Shown one piece after another: positions 36,397 to 44,426 of a stretch of DNA of 64,000 bases. The notes beneath the pieces are model-generated. The model had not been told where the DNA came from and searched no databases. It saw nothing but the letters and a program-made list of their open reading frames with translations. The position numbers were made by a program, and so were the translations under genes. Numbering within the stretch: the first letter of the stretch is position 1; each line of letters begins with the position of its first letter. The DNA comes from CAZDBA01 sp965224765. GTDB lineage: Bacteria; Planctomycetota; Planctomycetia; Pirellulales; Pirellulaceae. The stretch is from assembly GCA_965224765.1 (NCBI GenBank), contig CBDDAC010000025.1, positions 124,001 to 188,000 on the forward strand, given 5' to 3'.

Positions 36397-36709
36397 TTTT
36401 TTTGAAGAAGCAGCAAAACATGCACCCTTCACCCTCCAAAAACATATGTTGTATTGTGAGCCTCAGGGAGAGTCGGGAGCGCAGCGACCAGGGAGGGGAA
36501 GCCACCGCCGTTTTCCGAAGCAGTAAAAATGCCTGTCTCGATTGGCGGCTGACTTAGTAGCCAACGTCATCTGAACATCCACATTCCGCCTGTTTTGGAA
36601 ACCCGCAGTGTCAGCGAGGGCGAACCCGACACGTCCTCGCTGACGCGTCGGGTTTCCATAAACTACTGCTTCTAAGTTTTTGCTTCATGTACGAAAAGGC
36701 TTAAGGCTC
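36397..36709. other. Intergenic region with palindromic repeat right of the IS4 element
   Basis: 36610-36656 holds GTCAGCGAGGGCGAACCCG ... CCTCGCTGACGCGTCGGGTTTCC, the partner of the repeat at 31994. A degenerate copy of the GAGGGAGGGTCGGACGC family is seen at 36463-36500 (TCAGGGAGAGTCGGGAGCGC). The right end of the IS4 element must lie within 36397-36600. No gene. Confidence 0.55.
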
Positions 36710-37420
36710 TTAAGTTTGCAATTCGCTTTGTTCGCCGTCGAGTCCGAGATCGACACGCAATTCATTGAAGCGTTTCAGGAATTCATCTGTGGATGAGTGC
36801 ACGTGTTCGGCTTCTGTGATGAATCGCTGTTTTGGATTGGGTTTGACGTTGTTGTTCTCAAGGGTGAACTCAAAGCCTTCCAGGGGGCTGCCATACATGA
36901 TCAATAGTTTGTGTTCATCGAATTGGACTTCTTGGGGCGTGTTTGGGTTGAGAACCGCGATGCCCGTGCAGCCATCGTTGGTTAGGAGATCTTCATAGTC
37001 CCACAAGATGCTGGTGAGAACTGGCATATCGATGTGTTCGCGATAAAGATCAACGTGCCCCGTTTTGTCGTGATCGTGGCTGGTTTCCAGGACGACATCA
37101 ACCGAATCGCCCAAGCGTTGGATCAAATCCATGAAAAGTGGAAACAGAACTTCTCGCGAAGCAGCAGCCATGATTACCGGCACTTGAGACTGGCTCTCTT
37201 CGTCGACATAAACATCGTGTCGATAGCCCTGCGTCGGTTTGACTTTCAGGTCCATCGAAGGTCGAACTGCATCGGTGAGTTTGAATTCGCCGTACTGGTC
37301 GATCAGCAAGTGCTGAGAAAGTTCAGCGTTATCGATATTGTCAAAGCTTGCAAAATCGGCTGATTCAGGGCCGTTGGCTTCGGTAAAGACGTTATGGAAA
37401 AATTCTTGCAAAAACCCCAT
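36710..37420 (-). CDS. Hypothetical acidic protein
   Basis: A 236-residue soluble protein that I do not recognise. It begins MGFLQEFFHNVFTEANG and is rich in Asp and Glu. Features are a beta-rich middle (LKVKPTQGYRHDVYVDEESQSQVPVIMAAASREVLFPLFMDLIQRLG), which may be a substrate-binding fold, and a helical end (STDEFLKRFNELRVDLGL). No signal peptide, membrane helix or metal-binding site is evident. It is transcribed away from the GNAT gene with a 317-base gap and has no obvious operon partner. Confidence 0.6.
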   Translation of the reverse strand: MGFLQEFFHNVFTEANGPESADFASFDNIDNAELSQHLLIDQYGEFKLTDAVRPSMDLKVKPTQGYRHDVYVDEESQSQVPVIMAAASREVLFPLFMDLIQRLGDSVDVVLETSHDHDKTGHVDLYREHIDMPVLTSILWDYEDLLTNDGCTGIAVLNPNTPQEVQFDEHKLLIMYGSPLEGFEFTLENNNVKPNPKQRFITEAEHVHSSTDEFLKRFNELRVDLGLDGEQSELQT

Positions 37421-37737
37421 GGGTTTCCTCGGTGGGTGAGCGTGGATCGCGGGTCAAATTTTGGTTCAGTTCAATTGGTGCGTGCCCTTCAAATTCCCGT
37501 GGGAACTTCAACCTGAGCAAGGCGCGAACAGTTAGTGCTGTTTCGATAGAGAAACGTAGGTCATGCTTATTGGCATTGGCGAGTTATGAAAAATGCGTAC
37601 CTAAATCATGCAACCGCAATCCGAATAGGAAACTAAATTGGTTACAATCGGTACAATCTGAACGGAAGCGTCTGAACTCAGCAGTATTCAGCGTTGTCAG
37701 ATTGAAGGTCTGCTCAAAATTAACTGCGGGAAAGAAA
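37421..37737. other. Divergent promoter region, no motif recognised
   Basis: This gap separates the minus-strand acidic protein from the plus-strand acetyltransferase. The acetyltransferase frame is open across most of it, but the translated extension has no protein-like character and lacks conserved GNAT residues, so it is treated as non-coding. Confidence 0.35.
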
Positions 37738-38316
37738 ATGAAAGAAGCCGAATCTGTAGTCAAACTACGTCCGCATTTGACGACTCAGCGGCTGGTGCTG
37801 CGCCCCTTTCAAGTGGCAGATTCGAACGATGTGCAGCGAATTTGTTCGGATCGGAGAATTGCGGCAAATACGAGGATGATCGAGCATCCCTATCCAGAAG
37901 GGGCTGGAGAATTTTGGATCAAGCAACACCCTGAGCTCTGGGAGAAGGGAAAGGCGGCGATTTTTGCGATTTGTCTTGGCGAATCCGGGCCCTTGGTCGG
38001 AGCCATTGGGCTGGAGTTGAATTCTCAGGACCACAACGGGGAGTTGGGATATTGGATTGAAGACGTCCATTGTGGGCAGGGGTTTGCCACCGAAGCGTCC
38101 TCAGCGGTCATCGAGTTCGGCTTCAAAGAACTCGGATTGCATCGGGTCTATGCTCATCATTTGACTCGAAACCCATCCTCAGGGCGTGTGATGGAGAAGG
38201 CTGGAATGTTAAGAGAGGGCTTGCTGCGGGGCCACAATCGAAAATGGGGCGTTTTTGAAGATATTGAGATTTACGGGATTCTGAAATCGGATTGGACGTC
38301 AGGTTCGAGTACCTGA
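37738..38316 (+). CDS. GNAT family N-acetyltransferase (RimJ/RimL-like)
   Basis: A 192-residue enzyme that should transfer acetyl from acetyl-CoA to an amine, perhaps a protein N-terminus. The ATG at 37738 is preferred because the RimJ/L consensus starts right after it (LTTQRLVLRPFQVADSNDVQRI). The acetyl-CoA loop region is ELGYWIEDVHCGQGFATEAS (near 115-134), followed by VIEFGFKELGLHRVYAHHLTRNPSSGRVMEKAGM. A weak ribosome site (GGGAAAG) is present. The substrate is unknown. It lies 320 bases upstream of the ubiquitin-like cassette and is unlikely to be in its operon. Confidence 0.87.
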   Translation: MKEAESVVKLRPHLTTQRLVLRPFQVADSNDVQRICSDRRIAANTRMIEHPYPEGAGEFWIKQHPELWEKGKAAIFAICLGESGPLVGAIGLELNSQDHNGELGYWIEDVHCGQGFATEASSAVIEFGFKELGLHRVYAHHLTRNPSSGRVMEKAGMLREGLLRGHNRKWGVFEDIEIYGILKSDWTSGSST

Positions 38317-38637
38317 TACTCAGCCAGTTTAAGAGATTGGGGTGCAAGTGGCCCGTGCGAATCGTCTCTTTGCCGTGTTTTTAGGGGCGAAACAACAAAT
38401 AGTCTGCTTCATTTATACGAAACTCGCCAAGTGTTTCCTGTACTTGCTCAGAAAACTTTCGTTGTGAAAAAGATTTCGCTAATATTGTTGTGCCGCTGAC
38501 GAATAGCCGACGGTAAACTTTTGCACGCGCTAGTTTCTCGATCTTGGCAGGCAAGGCCGAATAATCCCAGGTGGTTTGAGCAAGCGAAGACGCAAAAGGT
38601 AGGCCTGGCAATCAATCAACTTGGAAGGGAAGAACCA
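38317..38637. other. Leader of the ubiquitin-like cassette
   Basis: A promoter for the ubiquitin-like operon should lie here, but none is clear. AT-rich stretches near 38390-38420 and 38470-38500 are candidates. A 76-codon minus-strand frame (38381-38611; RRLFVSGTTILAKSF ... LLFRP) is open, but there is no ribosome site and no recognisable product, so it is not called. No terminator is seen after the acetyltransferase. Confidence 0.35.
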
Positions 38638-38928
38638 ATGGATTCGGCAACGACTGAACGCCAAGGGACCAGAGTTACATTTTTGGATCAAACCGGCGCG
38701 AAAAGTGTTGAAGCAGTAGTCGCCGATACCGTGACGGTGCGCCGCATTTTGCCTAACATTATTACCAAGATGAATTTGCCGGTCGTTGGGCCTGACGGAC
38801 AACCGATGAGCTACAGCCTTGACCACAAAGAAGGCGGACGGCGATTGAACGAAGACCAGACCTTGGTCCAGGGAAATGTAAATGACGGCGATCATCTGAT
38901 CATTTACCCTGAGATTGTTGCTGGCTAA
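38638..38928 (+). CDS. Ubiquitin-like modifier (YukD/EsaB-type beta-grasp protein)
   Basis: A 96-residue beta-grasp protein. After a short tail, the first hairpin (RVTFLDQTGAKSVEAVVADTVTVRRILPNIITKMN) is followed by GPDGQPMSYSLDHKEGGRRLNEDQTLVQGNVNDGDHLIIYPEIVAG. The pattern 'L.ed.tL...gv.dgD.l.i.pe' is that of YukD/ubiquitin folds. It ends exactly in a glycine (Gly96), the residue an E1 would adenylate, with no processing needed. A ribosome site (GGAAGGGAAGAA) sits 4 bases before ATG 38638. It heads a five-gene same-strand array with E2, E1, JAMM protease and a RING-like protein, so it is inferred to be the conjugated modifier of that system. Confidence 0.82.
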   Translation: MDSATTERQGTRVTFLDQTGAKSVEAVVADTVTVRRILPNIITKMNLPVVGPDGQPMSYSLDHKEGGRRLNEDQTLVQGNVNDGDHLIIYPEIVAG

Positions 38929-38978
38929 ATTCAGCTCATTGATTGGTAGACGTCAAACATACATTCTTTGAAATCTCT

Positions 38979-39548
38979 ATGCGAAAATCTCCTCGCGAGC
39001 GAAGACTGAACGCGGACTTCCGCGGTGTGGTCGAGCTTCGCAGTCAAAGCTCAATTTTGGAATTCGACGCCAAAGGGGCACCGCCAGAGCGGTACCGGTT
39101 TCGATTTCGTGGCGAAGGCGTTCAGCTGGATGGCCAGAAAAACGTAATCCCTCAGCACGACCATGTCGTGTTGGTTGACCTGGGTGCGGCGTATCCGAGA
39201 CTGGTCCCCAATTTGGCTTGGCAAAGCCCCATTTTCCATCCCAATATCTCCACGGGCGGTGTGGTTTGTCTAGGCGGTTATGGTACGCACTGGGTGCCCA
39301 GCCTGACCCTGAGTGAACTTTGTATCATGCTTTGGGACATGATCCGCTACGAAAACTTCGATGCGGAAAGCCCATACAATCGCGAGGCTGCTAGTTGGGC
39401 TCGGGAACGAAGAAGTTACTTTCCTTTAGATGGTCGACCACTCCGAGACAAGATTCACGATCCCGACAACGTAAGTTCAGAGATCATCGAGGCGGGAATC
39501 GAAGTCGTCAAAAAGAAGCCCAACGACGACATCGTATTTCTCGACTAA
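38979..39548 (+). CDS. E2 ubiquitin-conjugating enzyme-like protein
   Basis: A 189-residue protein with a UBC fold. The core is AYPRLVPNLAWQSPIFHPNI (residues about 71-90), then STGGVVCLGGYGTHWVPSLTL. It contains the HPN tripeptide (87-89), the presumed catalytic Cys97 and the tryptophan-x-proline pair after it (105-107). A helical extension runs from about 130 to 189. ATG 38979 is preferred, though a TTG at 38943 would add twelve residues; neither has a good ribosome site. It would accept the ubiquitin-like protein from the E1 encoded next and pass it to a target, possibly with the help of the RING-like protein at the end of the cassette. Confidence 0.85.
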   Translation: MRKSPRERRLNADFRGVVELRSQSSILEFDAKGAPPERYRFRFRGEGVQLDGQKNVIPQHDHVVLVDLGAAYPRLVPNLAWQSPIFHPNISTGGVVCLGGYGTHWVPSLTLSELCIMLWDMIRYENFDAESPYNREAASWARERRSYFPLDGRPLRDKIHDPDNVSSEIIEAGIEVVKKKPNDDIVFLD

Positions 39549-39590
39549 GGGGACCTCTCCAGTGCAAGGAAAAGGTCCCGGTGCCACTTG

Positions 39591-40820
39591 ATGAGTGGTT
39601 CCTCGTTCAAACTGTCAATTGAGAGATTCCCCGTGAGCAATCAAGAACCAGAATTGATTATCGATGATGACGATCGCTATTCGCGAATGCGGATGATCGG
39701 TTGGTGGGACCAGCAAAAAATTTCCGCCGCCAAGGTGTTGGTCGTTGGAGCGGGTGCACTTGGCAACGAAGTGCTTAAGAATCTGGCGCTGCTTGGGTTC
39801 GGTCATATCTACATCATGGATATGGATACCATCGATAAATCGAACTTGACTCGCAGTGTCTTGTTTCGGGCGGCAGACGCGGGGCAGCCCAAGGCTTCTG
39901 TTGCCGCCAAGATGATGAACGAGATTAATCCGGATTGCAAAATTTACCCCATCATGGGAAACGTCTTGGCTCATGTTGGTTTGGGGCTGGTAAGCGACGT
40001 GGACGTTGTATTCGGGTGCCTCGACAATCGAGAAGCTCGTTTGTGGGTCAATCGGATGTGTTGGAAAGTCGAAACGCCTTGGATTGATGGTGGTATTCAG
40101 GAAATCAATGGCGTCGCCAAGGTTTTTCGGCCGCCTCATGGATCCTGCTACGAATGTGCGATGACGGAAATGGACTACAAGCTAATTGCACTGCGATACA
40201 GTTGTCCGCTCCTTCGGCAAGACGAAATTTTACAGGGAAAAGTCCCTACAGCACCGACGATCGCGTCTTTGATTGGAGCTTTGCAGGTTCAAGAGGGCTT
40301 GAAGTTACTTCATGGTTTGCCAACGGCGGAAAGTTCCGCACTTGTTTTCAATGGGGTGGCCAATCGCTTTTACAAAACGGACTTTCCCGTCAAAGAAGAT
40401 TGTATGTCTCATGAGTTCTATGAAACTCCTATTGAGTTGAATGTCAAAGCAAGTGAGACGACTGTGGGACAGTTTTTTGAGGCATTCAATGCTGTTTCAT
40501 CTAACCAGGCGACATCGATTGAGTTGGATCGCGATTTGGTGTTGAGCGTGAATTGCCACGCCTGCGAACATGAGGAACGGGTCCGCCAACCAAGTTGCCT
40601 GGTGGGGTCCAATCGAGCGGTTTGCGGAGAGTGTTCCCAACCCATGACTCCCAAAATGGTCAGTCGAATTGAGCCAGGCATGATGGACGAAGCCAGACTG
40701 TGTGAAATCGGCTTGCCTGCTTACGATATCGTCAAAGTCGAATGTCAGGGTGACATGCAGTTTGTTTTGTTGGCGGGTGATCAAAAGGTATTTGATACAG
40801 AACTAGCCCGGTTAGTTTAG
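39591..40820 (+). CDS. E1-like activating enzyme (ThiF/MoeB family) with C-terminal zinc ribbon
   Basis: A 409-residue adenylating enzyme. The nucleotide-binding loop is VLVVGAGALGNEVLKNLALLG (near 49-69), with DMDTIDKSNLTR after it and the DNREARLWVNRMC motif near 145-157. The lid segment has CYEC and YSCPLL cysteines (near 186-205), one of which may carry the thioester. From about 280 a separate C-terminal part holds a CxxC...CxxC ribbon (CHAC near 322 and CGEC near 345). It should use ATP to adenylate the terminal glycine of the adjacent ubiquitin-like protein and load it as a thioester before transfer to the E2. It lies 42 bases after the E2 gene. Confidence 0.88.
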   Translation: MSGSSFKLSIERFPVSNQEPELIIDDDDRYSRMRMIGWWDQQKISAAKVLVVGAGALGNEVLKNLALLGFGHIYIMDMDTIDKSNLTRSVLFRAADAGQPKASVAAKMMNEINPDCKIYPIMGNVLAHVGLGLVSDVDVVFGCLDNREARLWVNRMCWKVETPWIDGGIQEINGVAKVFRPPHGSCYECAMTEMDYKLIALRYSCPLLRQDEILQGKVPTAPTIASLIGALQVQEGLKLLHGLPTAESSALVFNGVANRFYKTDFPVKEDCMSHEFYETPIELNVKASETTVGQFFEAFNAVSSNQATSIELDRDLVLSVNCHACEHEERVRQPSCLVGSNRAVCGECSQPMTPKMVSRIEPGMMDEARLCEIGLPAYDIVKVECQGDMQFVLLAGDQKVFDTELARLV

Positions 40821-40897
40821 AATAGTAATGCCTGGTTGATTTGACGGCAGAATGTTGACGTTGCCCCGCTCCTATTGAAAGTAAAACCCCGACTGCG

Positions 40898-42283
40898 ATG
40901 GATGAAGAAGAAATCCAATTCGGTGACGTGCAGTTTGATCAACCAGACGTTGCGTTACGTCCGGACCAGGACGATCATTTTGCAATCGCAGTTTGCGGCA
41001 TTGCACCCGAAACGGACCTTCCAATTTTTGTTGACTTGGATGTGATGCGCGACATGGAAGCCCACGCGCAAAGTGATAAAACAGTAGAGCTAGGTGGGGT
41101 CCTTTTAGGTCGGAGAAACGTAGACGACGCGGGGCAGCCCTACGTTGTGGTTACGGATTGGTTACAGGCCGATCACTACGAGTCTACACGCAGTCGTTTT
41201 AAGTTTACTCATGAAACCTGGTCGGAAATTACCAAGCGTCGTGCTGGTTATCCCAACGATACGGAAATGGTGGGGTGGTATCACACGCATCCGGGCTGGG
41301 GTGTGTTTTTGTCTGACATGGATATGTTCATTTGTAAGAATTTTTTCAATCGTCCGCTTGATGTAGCGTTGGTGATTGATCCTTGCAATTTGACCCGTGG
41401 TTGGTTCCAGTGGAACGATGAATCAGCCACACGAACTCGCGAAGTATCGGGGTTCTTTTTGACTACCAATCGGCATCGCGAAAGCGAGCTGGAGTATTTT
41501 GCTGATCTTTACAATGGTGTATTGACCATGAGTGATCCTCGTTATTCGGAACCTTCGCGGACAGGCGGAGGTGCGGCTCCAATTATTAATGTTGCAGACC
41601 GCCGCAATCCGGTATTTGATATCGCAGTGTTGGGAATGTTGTCGATGCAATTCGTCTTGTTGGCGTTGATCGCCTGGCGAATGATGCTGCCTCCGGTTGA
41701 GTCGGTGCCTGACCAGACCTTGGCGAGCGTTGAGACCTCGAGGTTGGCAATTCAAAAGGAGGGCTATCGACAAGCTTTGCTCGATATTGTGGATCCAGCA
41801 ACCGAAGACGAGTCTCGACTTCAACGGTTGTTCCATAAATTTGATTCGACGCAGGTCGAAAATCAGCGGTTGGCGGCAAATCAGGATGCTCAGATTGTCT
41901 ATGCAGGGCAGTTAAAAGCCCATGCGGACGAACTCAATAATGAGTTATCCAGGACACAAACCTCCAAAGAGCTGTTGCAGGTCGACTACAATAAAACACG
42001 AAAGAAATTGAACGAGAAAGTCCATCGAATTGAGCGGCTGGAAACGCAACTTGAGACAGGAGTTGATCCTGAAGCCGGTAGTTGGAAGTTTGATTTTGGC
42101 AGTAATTGGTGGTGGGCAGGATTAGGTTGTATTATTGTTGGAGTCGCTACCGCGTTTGGGACGCTTTACTATGCTCGATCGCAAGCCAACAATGAGTTTG
42201 AAGAGGAGGGTGACTCGGAAGATCCAGCGGAGTCATCGGAACAAGACACTTCTGCGTCCGACGAGAATATTAATTTCTCTTGA
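40898..42283 (+). CDS. Membrane-anchored JAMM (JAB1/MPN+) metalloprotease
   Basis: A 461-residue protein. The N-terminal JAMM domain has Glu64 in VELGGVLLG and a complete zinc motif HTHPGWGVFLSDMD (His129, His131, Ser139, Asp142), so it should be an active isopeptidase. A first membrane helix is at about 241-263 (VLGMLSMQFVLLALIAWRMM). A predicted coiled coil runs from about 305 to 388. A second helix lies at about 404-426 (WWWAGLGCIIVGVATAFGTLYY), with an acidic tail after it. The catalytic domain and the tail would both face the cytosol, with the coil outside, or a hairpin topology applies. It is probably the deconjugase of the upstream ubiquitin-like protein. Confidence 0.87.
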   Translation: MDEEEIQFGDVQFDQPDVALRPDQDDHFAIAVCGIAPETDLPIFVDLDVMRDMEAHAQSDKTVELGGVLLGRRNVDDAGQPYVVVTDWLQADHYESTRSRFKFTHETWSEITKRRAGYPNDTEMVGWYHTHPGWGVFLSDMDMFICKNFFNRPLDVALVIDPCNLTRGWFQWNDESATRTREVSGFFLTTNRHRESELEYFADLYNGVLTMSDPRYSEPSRTGGGAAPIINVADRRNPVFDIAVLGMLSMQFVLLALIAWRMMLPPVESVPDQTLASVETSRLAIQKEGYRQALLDIVDPATEDESRLQRLFHKFDSTQVENQRLAANQDAQIVYAGQLKAHADELNNELSRTQTSKELLQVDYNKTRKKLNEKVHRIERLETQLETGVDPEAGSWKFDFGSNWWWAGLGCIIVGVATAFGTLYYARSQANNEFEEEGDSEDPAESSEQDTSASDENINFS

Positions 42284-42300
42284 TACGGTGATTGGGACCC

Positions 42301-43101
42301 ATGGAAAAACTTGCGGTTGTACTGACATTTATTGCTTTTCTTATCGTGGCATTGTTAGTCGGCCGATTGAGCTTGCGCGTTGGTCGCAAGAAAAAGTTCT
42401 ATAAAAAGTTGGCTCAGCGATATGGCGGAAACGTAGTCAATCGTTTTTTGTCTCCCCGATTGTGGTTTCGCTACGGTACGTCGATGGGATATCTAAAGAG
42501 TTCCCGGCACCGAAAACACAAAGAGCAAACGGTGCTGATTCTGACATGGCCAGACAAGCGAATGCGATTTGATGTTGCGACCAAGGACTATCCTTTCAAA
42601 CTTCATCGTCACTCAGAATTGATTGACGCGAGTCAGCAAGGGTTTAGCCGGGAGTTTAACATTCAATCGAACCGTCCTGACGAGTTGCAGCTATTGTTTA
42701 GTCATGGAGTTAGATGGAAGATCGAACAGTTGGCAATGCAACTGAACCTTGATTCGGTTTCCATCAAGCTATCGGGAGGTAAACTGAAAATCGCCAAGCC
42801 TGGGGTGATTCGGACTTTTCAACAGTTAGATGATCTCGTACGGATGGGGTTGGAGTTGCACGATCAGTTGTTACTAACCAAAAGCGAGGGGATCGATTTT
42901 ATCGATGACGCAGAAGCCAAGATTTTGGGCGATGTGAAATGTCCAATTTGCAGTGAAGATGTTATGGATGAAATGGTCATTTGCCTCCGTTGCAAAACGC
43001 CTCACTGTAGAGATTGTTGGCAGTACAACGGTCACTGTGCGACATTCGCTTGTGACGAGACCCGGTATTATTACGCCGGTGGCGGTACGGCAGTCAGCTG
43101 A
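42301..43101 (+). CDS. Membrane protein with C-terminal prokaryotic RING-like finger (E3 candidate)
   Basis: A 266-residue protein. Residues 2-22 form a membrane helix (EKLAVVLTFIAFLIVALLVG), followed by a basic segment. A middle domain (about 60-200) is of unknown fold. The end carries a cysteine/histidine cluster: Cys214, Cys217, Cys228, Cys231, His235, Cys236, Cys239, Cys246 and Cys251 (CPICSEDV ... CLRCKTPHCRDCWQYNGHC). The spacing matches prokaryotic RING-type treble-clef fingers. It starts 17 bases after the JAMM gene, so they are co-transcribed. By position and finger type it may be an E3-like ligase that brings the E2 to membrane targets. This activity is inferred, not shown. Confidence 0.8.
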   Translation: MEKLAVVLTFIAFLIVALLVGRLSLRVGRKKKFYKKLAQRYGGNVVNRFLSPRLWFRYGTSMGYLKSSRHRKHKEQTVLILTWPDKRMRFDVATKDYPFKLHRHSELIDASQQGFSREFNIQSNRPDELQLLFSHGVRWKIEQLAMQLNLDSVSIKLSGGKLKIAKPGVIRTFQQLDDLVRMGLELHDQLLLTKSEGIDFIDDAEAKILGDVKCPICSEDVMDEMVICLRCKTPHCRDCWQYNGHCATFACDETRYYYAGGGTAVS

Positions 43102-43173
43102 AAATCTTTAGCATGCATTTCTCCTCTATCTTCAGGTTCACGGTTGCCTTGAATTCCGAAGCAGCGATCCAAC

Positions 43174-43608
43174 TTATTCGCCCCAAAACTTGGCGACCGA
43201 TTCCAGGAGCGGGTCGATTGTCTGCTCTTGAATTGAATGAGGCGGATTCCAGTTCAACCATTCAAATCCACGATGCTCGGTTAGCACCAGATCGACATCG
43301 ACATCCAGATTCGCCAGAAAGATGACTAACTCTTTTTGTTGAGGTTGATAGTCGTTTCGAGCATAGCGAACTTCGTACTCATGAGAGTAGCGGAAATCGG
43401 GGTCGACGCGGATGTCGGATTCTTGAATGGACGTTTCTTCGTGCAACTCTCGAAGAGCGCATTCCATTTGTGTTTCGCCGGGATCAACATGTCCCTTCGG
43501 CAAATCCCAGCGATTTTCATGCTTCATCAGCAGGAACTGCAGGCGGTTCATTTGGGCGCAGGTGCGAAAAATGATGAAGCCGCAGGAGCGGACGTCGATT
43601 TCATTCAT
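43174..43608 (-). CDS. Nudix hydrolase (Ap4A-hydrolase-like)
   Basis: A 144-residue enzyme with a perfect Nudix box (residues 39-61: GHVDPGET then RELHEETSI), including the RExxEE core. The N-terminus (EIDVRSCGFIIFRTC) and the phrase HENRWDLPKGHVDPGE are typical of bis(5'-nucleosyl)-tetraphosphatases and of related broad-specificity members. It would hydrolyse nucleoside diphosphate-linked compounds in the cytosol. It points against the ubiquitin-like cassette (convergent, 72 bases apart), so it is not part of it. It is divergent from the cobalamin adenosyltransferase gene by 50 bases, so the two may share a regulatory region. Confidence 0.9.
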   Translation of the reverse strand: MNEIDVRSCGFIIFRTCAQMNRLQFLLMKHENRWDLPKGHVDPGETQMECALRELHEETSIQESDIRVDPDFRYSHEYEVRYARNDYQPQQKELVIFLANLDVDVDLVLTEHRGFEWLNWNPPHSIQEQTIDPLLESVAKFWGE

Positions 43609-43658
43609 TACAATAGTCGACCTTCTGAATCAATCGATTGGACAAGAAATTTGAGTCT

Positions 43659-44213
43659 ATGAAAATCTACACGAAAACAGGTGATGCAGGCGAGACGGGC
43701 CTGATGGGTGGCGTTCGAGTCGCCAAGCACCATCCATGTATCGAAGTCTGTGGAACATTGGACGAGCTCAATAGTTGGATCGGAGTCGTTAGAAGTCAAT
43801 GCTGTGATGACTCCACCAATCAAAAACTTGAAAAGGTTCAGGCAGATTTGTTCTGCATCGGTGCAGCCGTCGCTTGCTGTTTAAGCGAGCCCAAATCGAG
43901 GGCAGGGGTTGGTGTAGAACCCGGTCGTTCAGCGGAACTTGAAAACTGGATGGATGAATTGGATCGTGAGTTGCCAAAGCAAACGACGTTCCTCTTTCCG
44001 GGGGGAGCGCCAGATGCCAGTTGGGTTCATTTGGCCAGGAGTGTTTGTCGCCGCGCGGAAAGGCAGCTCGTCCGTTTGATGACCGAGGAGCAATTGGTTT
44101 TGGATCTGTCGCAGGAGTTGGTCTTTCTCAACCGACTGAGCGATTTGCTTTTCCTGTTGGCCAGAACACTAAATGTGGCCGCGAATCATGAAGAAACCAA
44201 ATGGTTGCCATGA
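43659..44213 (+). CDS. Cob(I)alamin adenosyltransferase, PduO type
   Basis: A 184-residue enzyme that transfers the adenosyl group of ATP to cob(I)alamin to make adenosylcobalamin. The N-terminal nucleotide-binding motif MKIYTKTGDAGETGLMGG is diagnostic, so ATG 43659 is taken as start. Further conserved parts are VCGTLDELNSWIGV and, near the end, WVHLARSVCRRAERQLVRL and LVFLNRLSDLLFLLAR. It works as a trimer. It stands divergent to the Nudix gene. No cobalamin riboswitch is recognisable upstream, and no cobalamin-dependent enzyme gene is nearby. Confidence 0.93.
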   Translation: MKIYTKTGDAGETGLMGGVRVAKHHPCIEVCGTLDELNSWIGVVRSQCCDDSTNQKLEKVQADLFCIGAAVACCLSEPKSRAGVGVEPGRSAELENWMDELDRELPKQTTFLFPGGAPDASWVHLARSVCRRAERQLVRLMTEEQLVLDLSQELVFLNRLSDLLFLLARTLNVAANHEETKWLP

Positions 44214-44426
44214 ACGGTTGCCTCCACTCTCTCGGAATGACCAAGGGCAGATTCCCAACTTTTGGAACTCCTTGGTTGACGCGTTATGGGGAGTTTTTCG
44301 TGATTGCGTCAACATAATCTGCTGTTGTTGCCGAACACGCGAATTTCTGTTCTAACTAGTACTTATTGAGCAAGGAAATTGTGGGAAATCGTCGCGATTT
44401 CACGCATTTGATGCGGAGGTCCAAGC

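Noticed and set aside
38381..38611. 76-codon minus-strand frame in the leader of the ubiquitin-like cassette
   Set aside because: Protein-like in parts, but without a start signal or known relatives; mentioned only as part of the leader.
44214..44426. Cobalamin or glutamine riboswitch near the adenosyltransferase and glnB genes
   Set aside because: No cobalamin-box or conserved riboswitch core could be recognised upstream of either gene.
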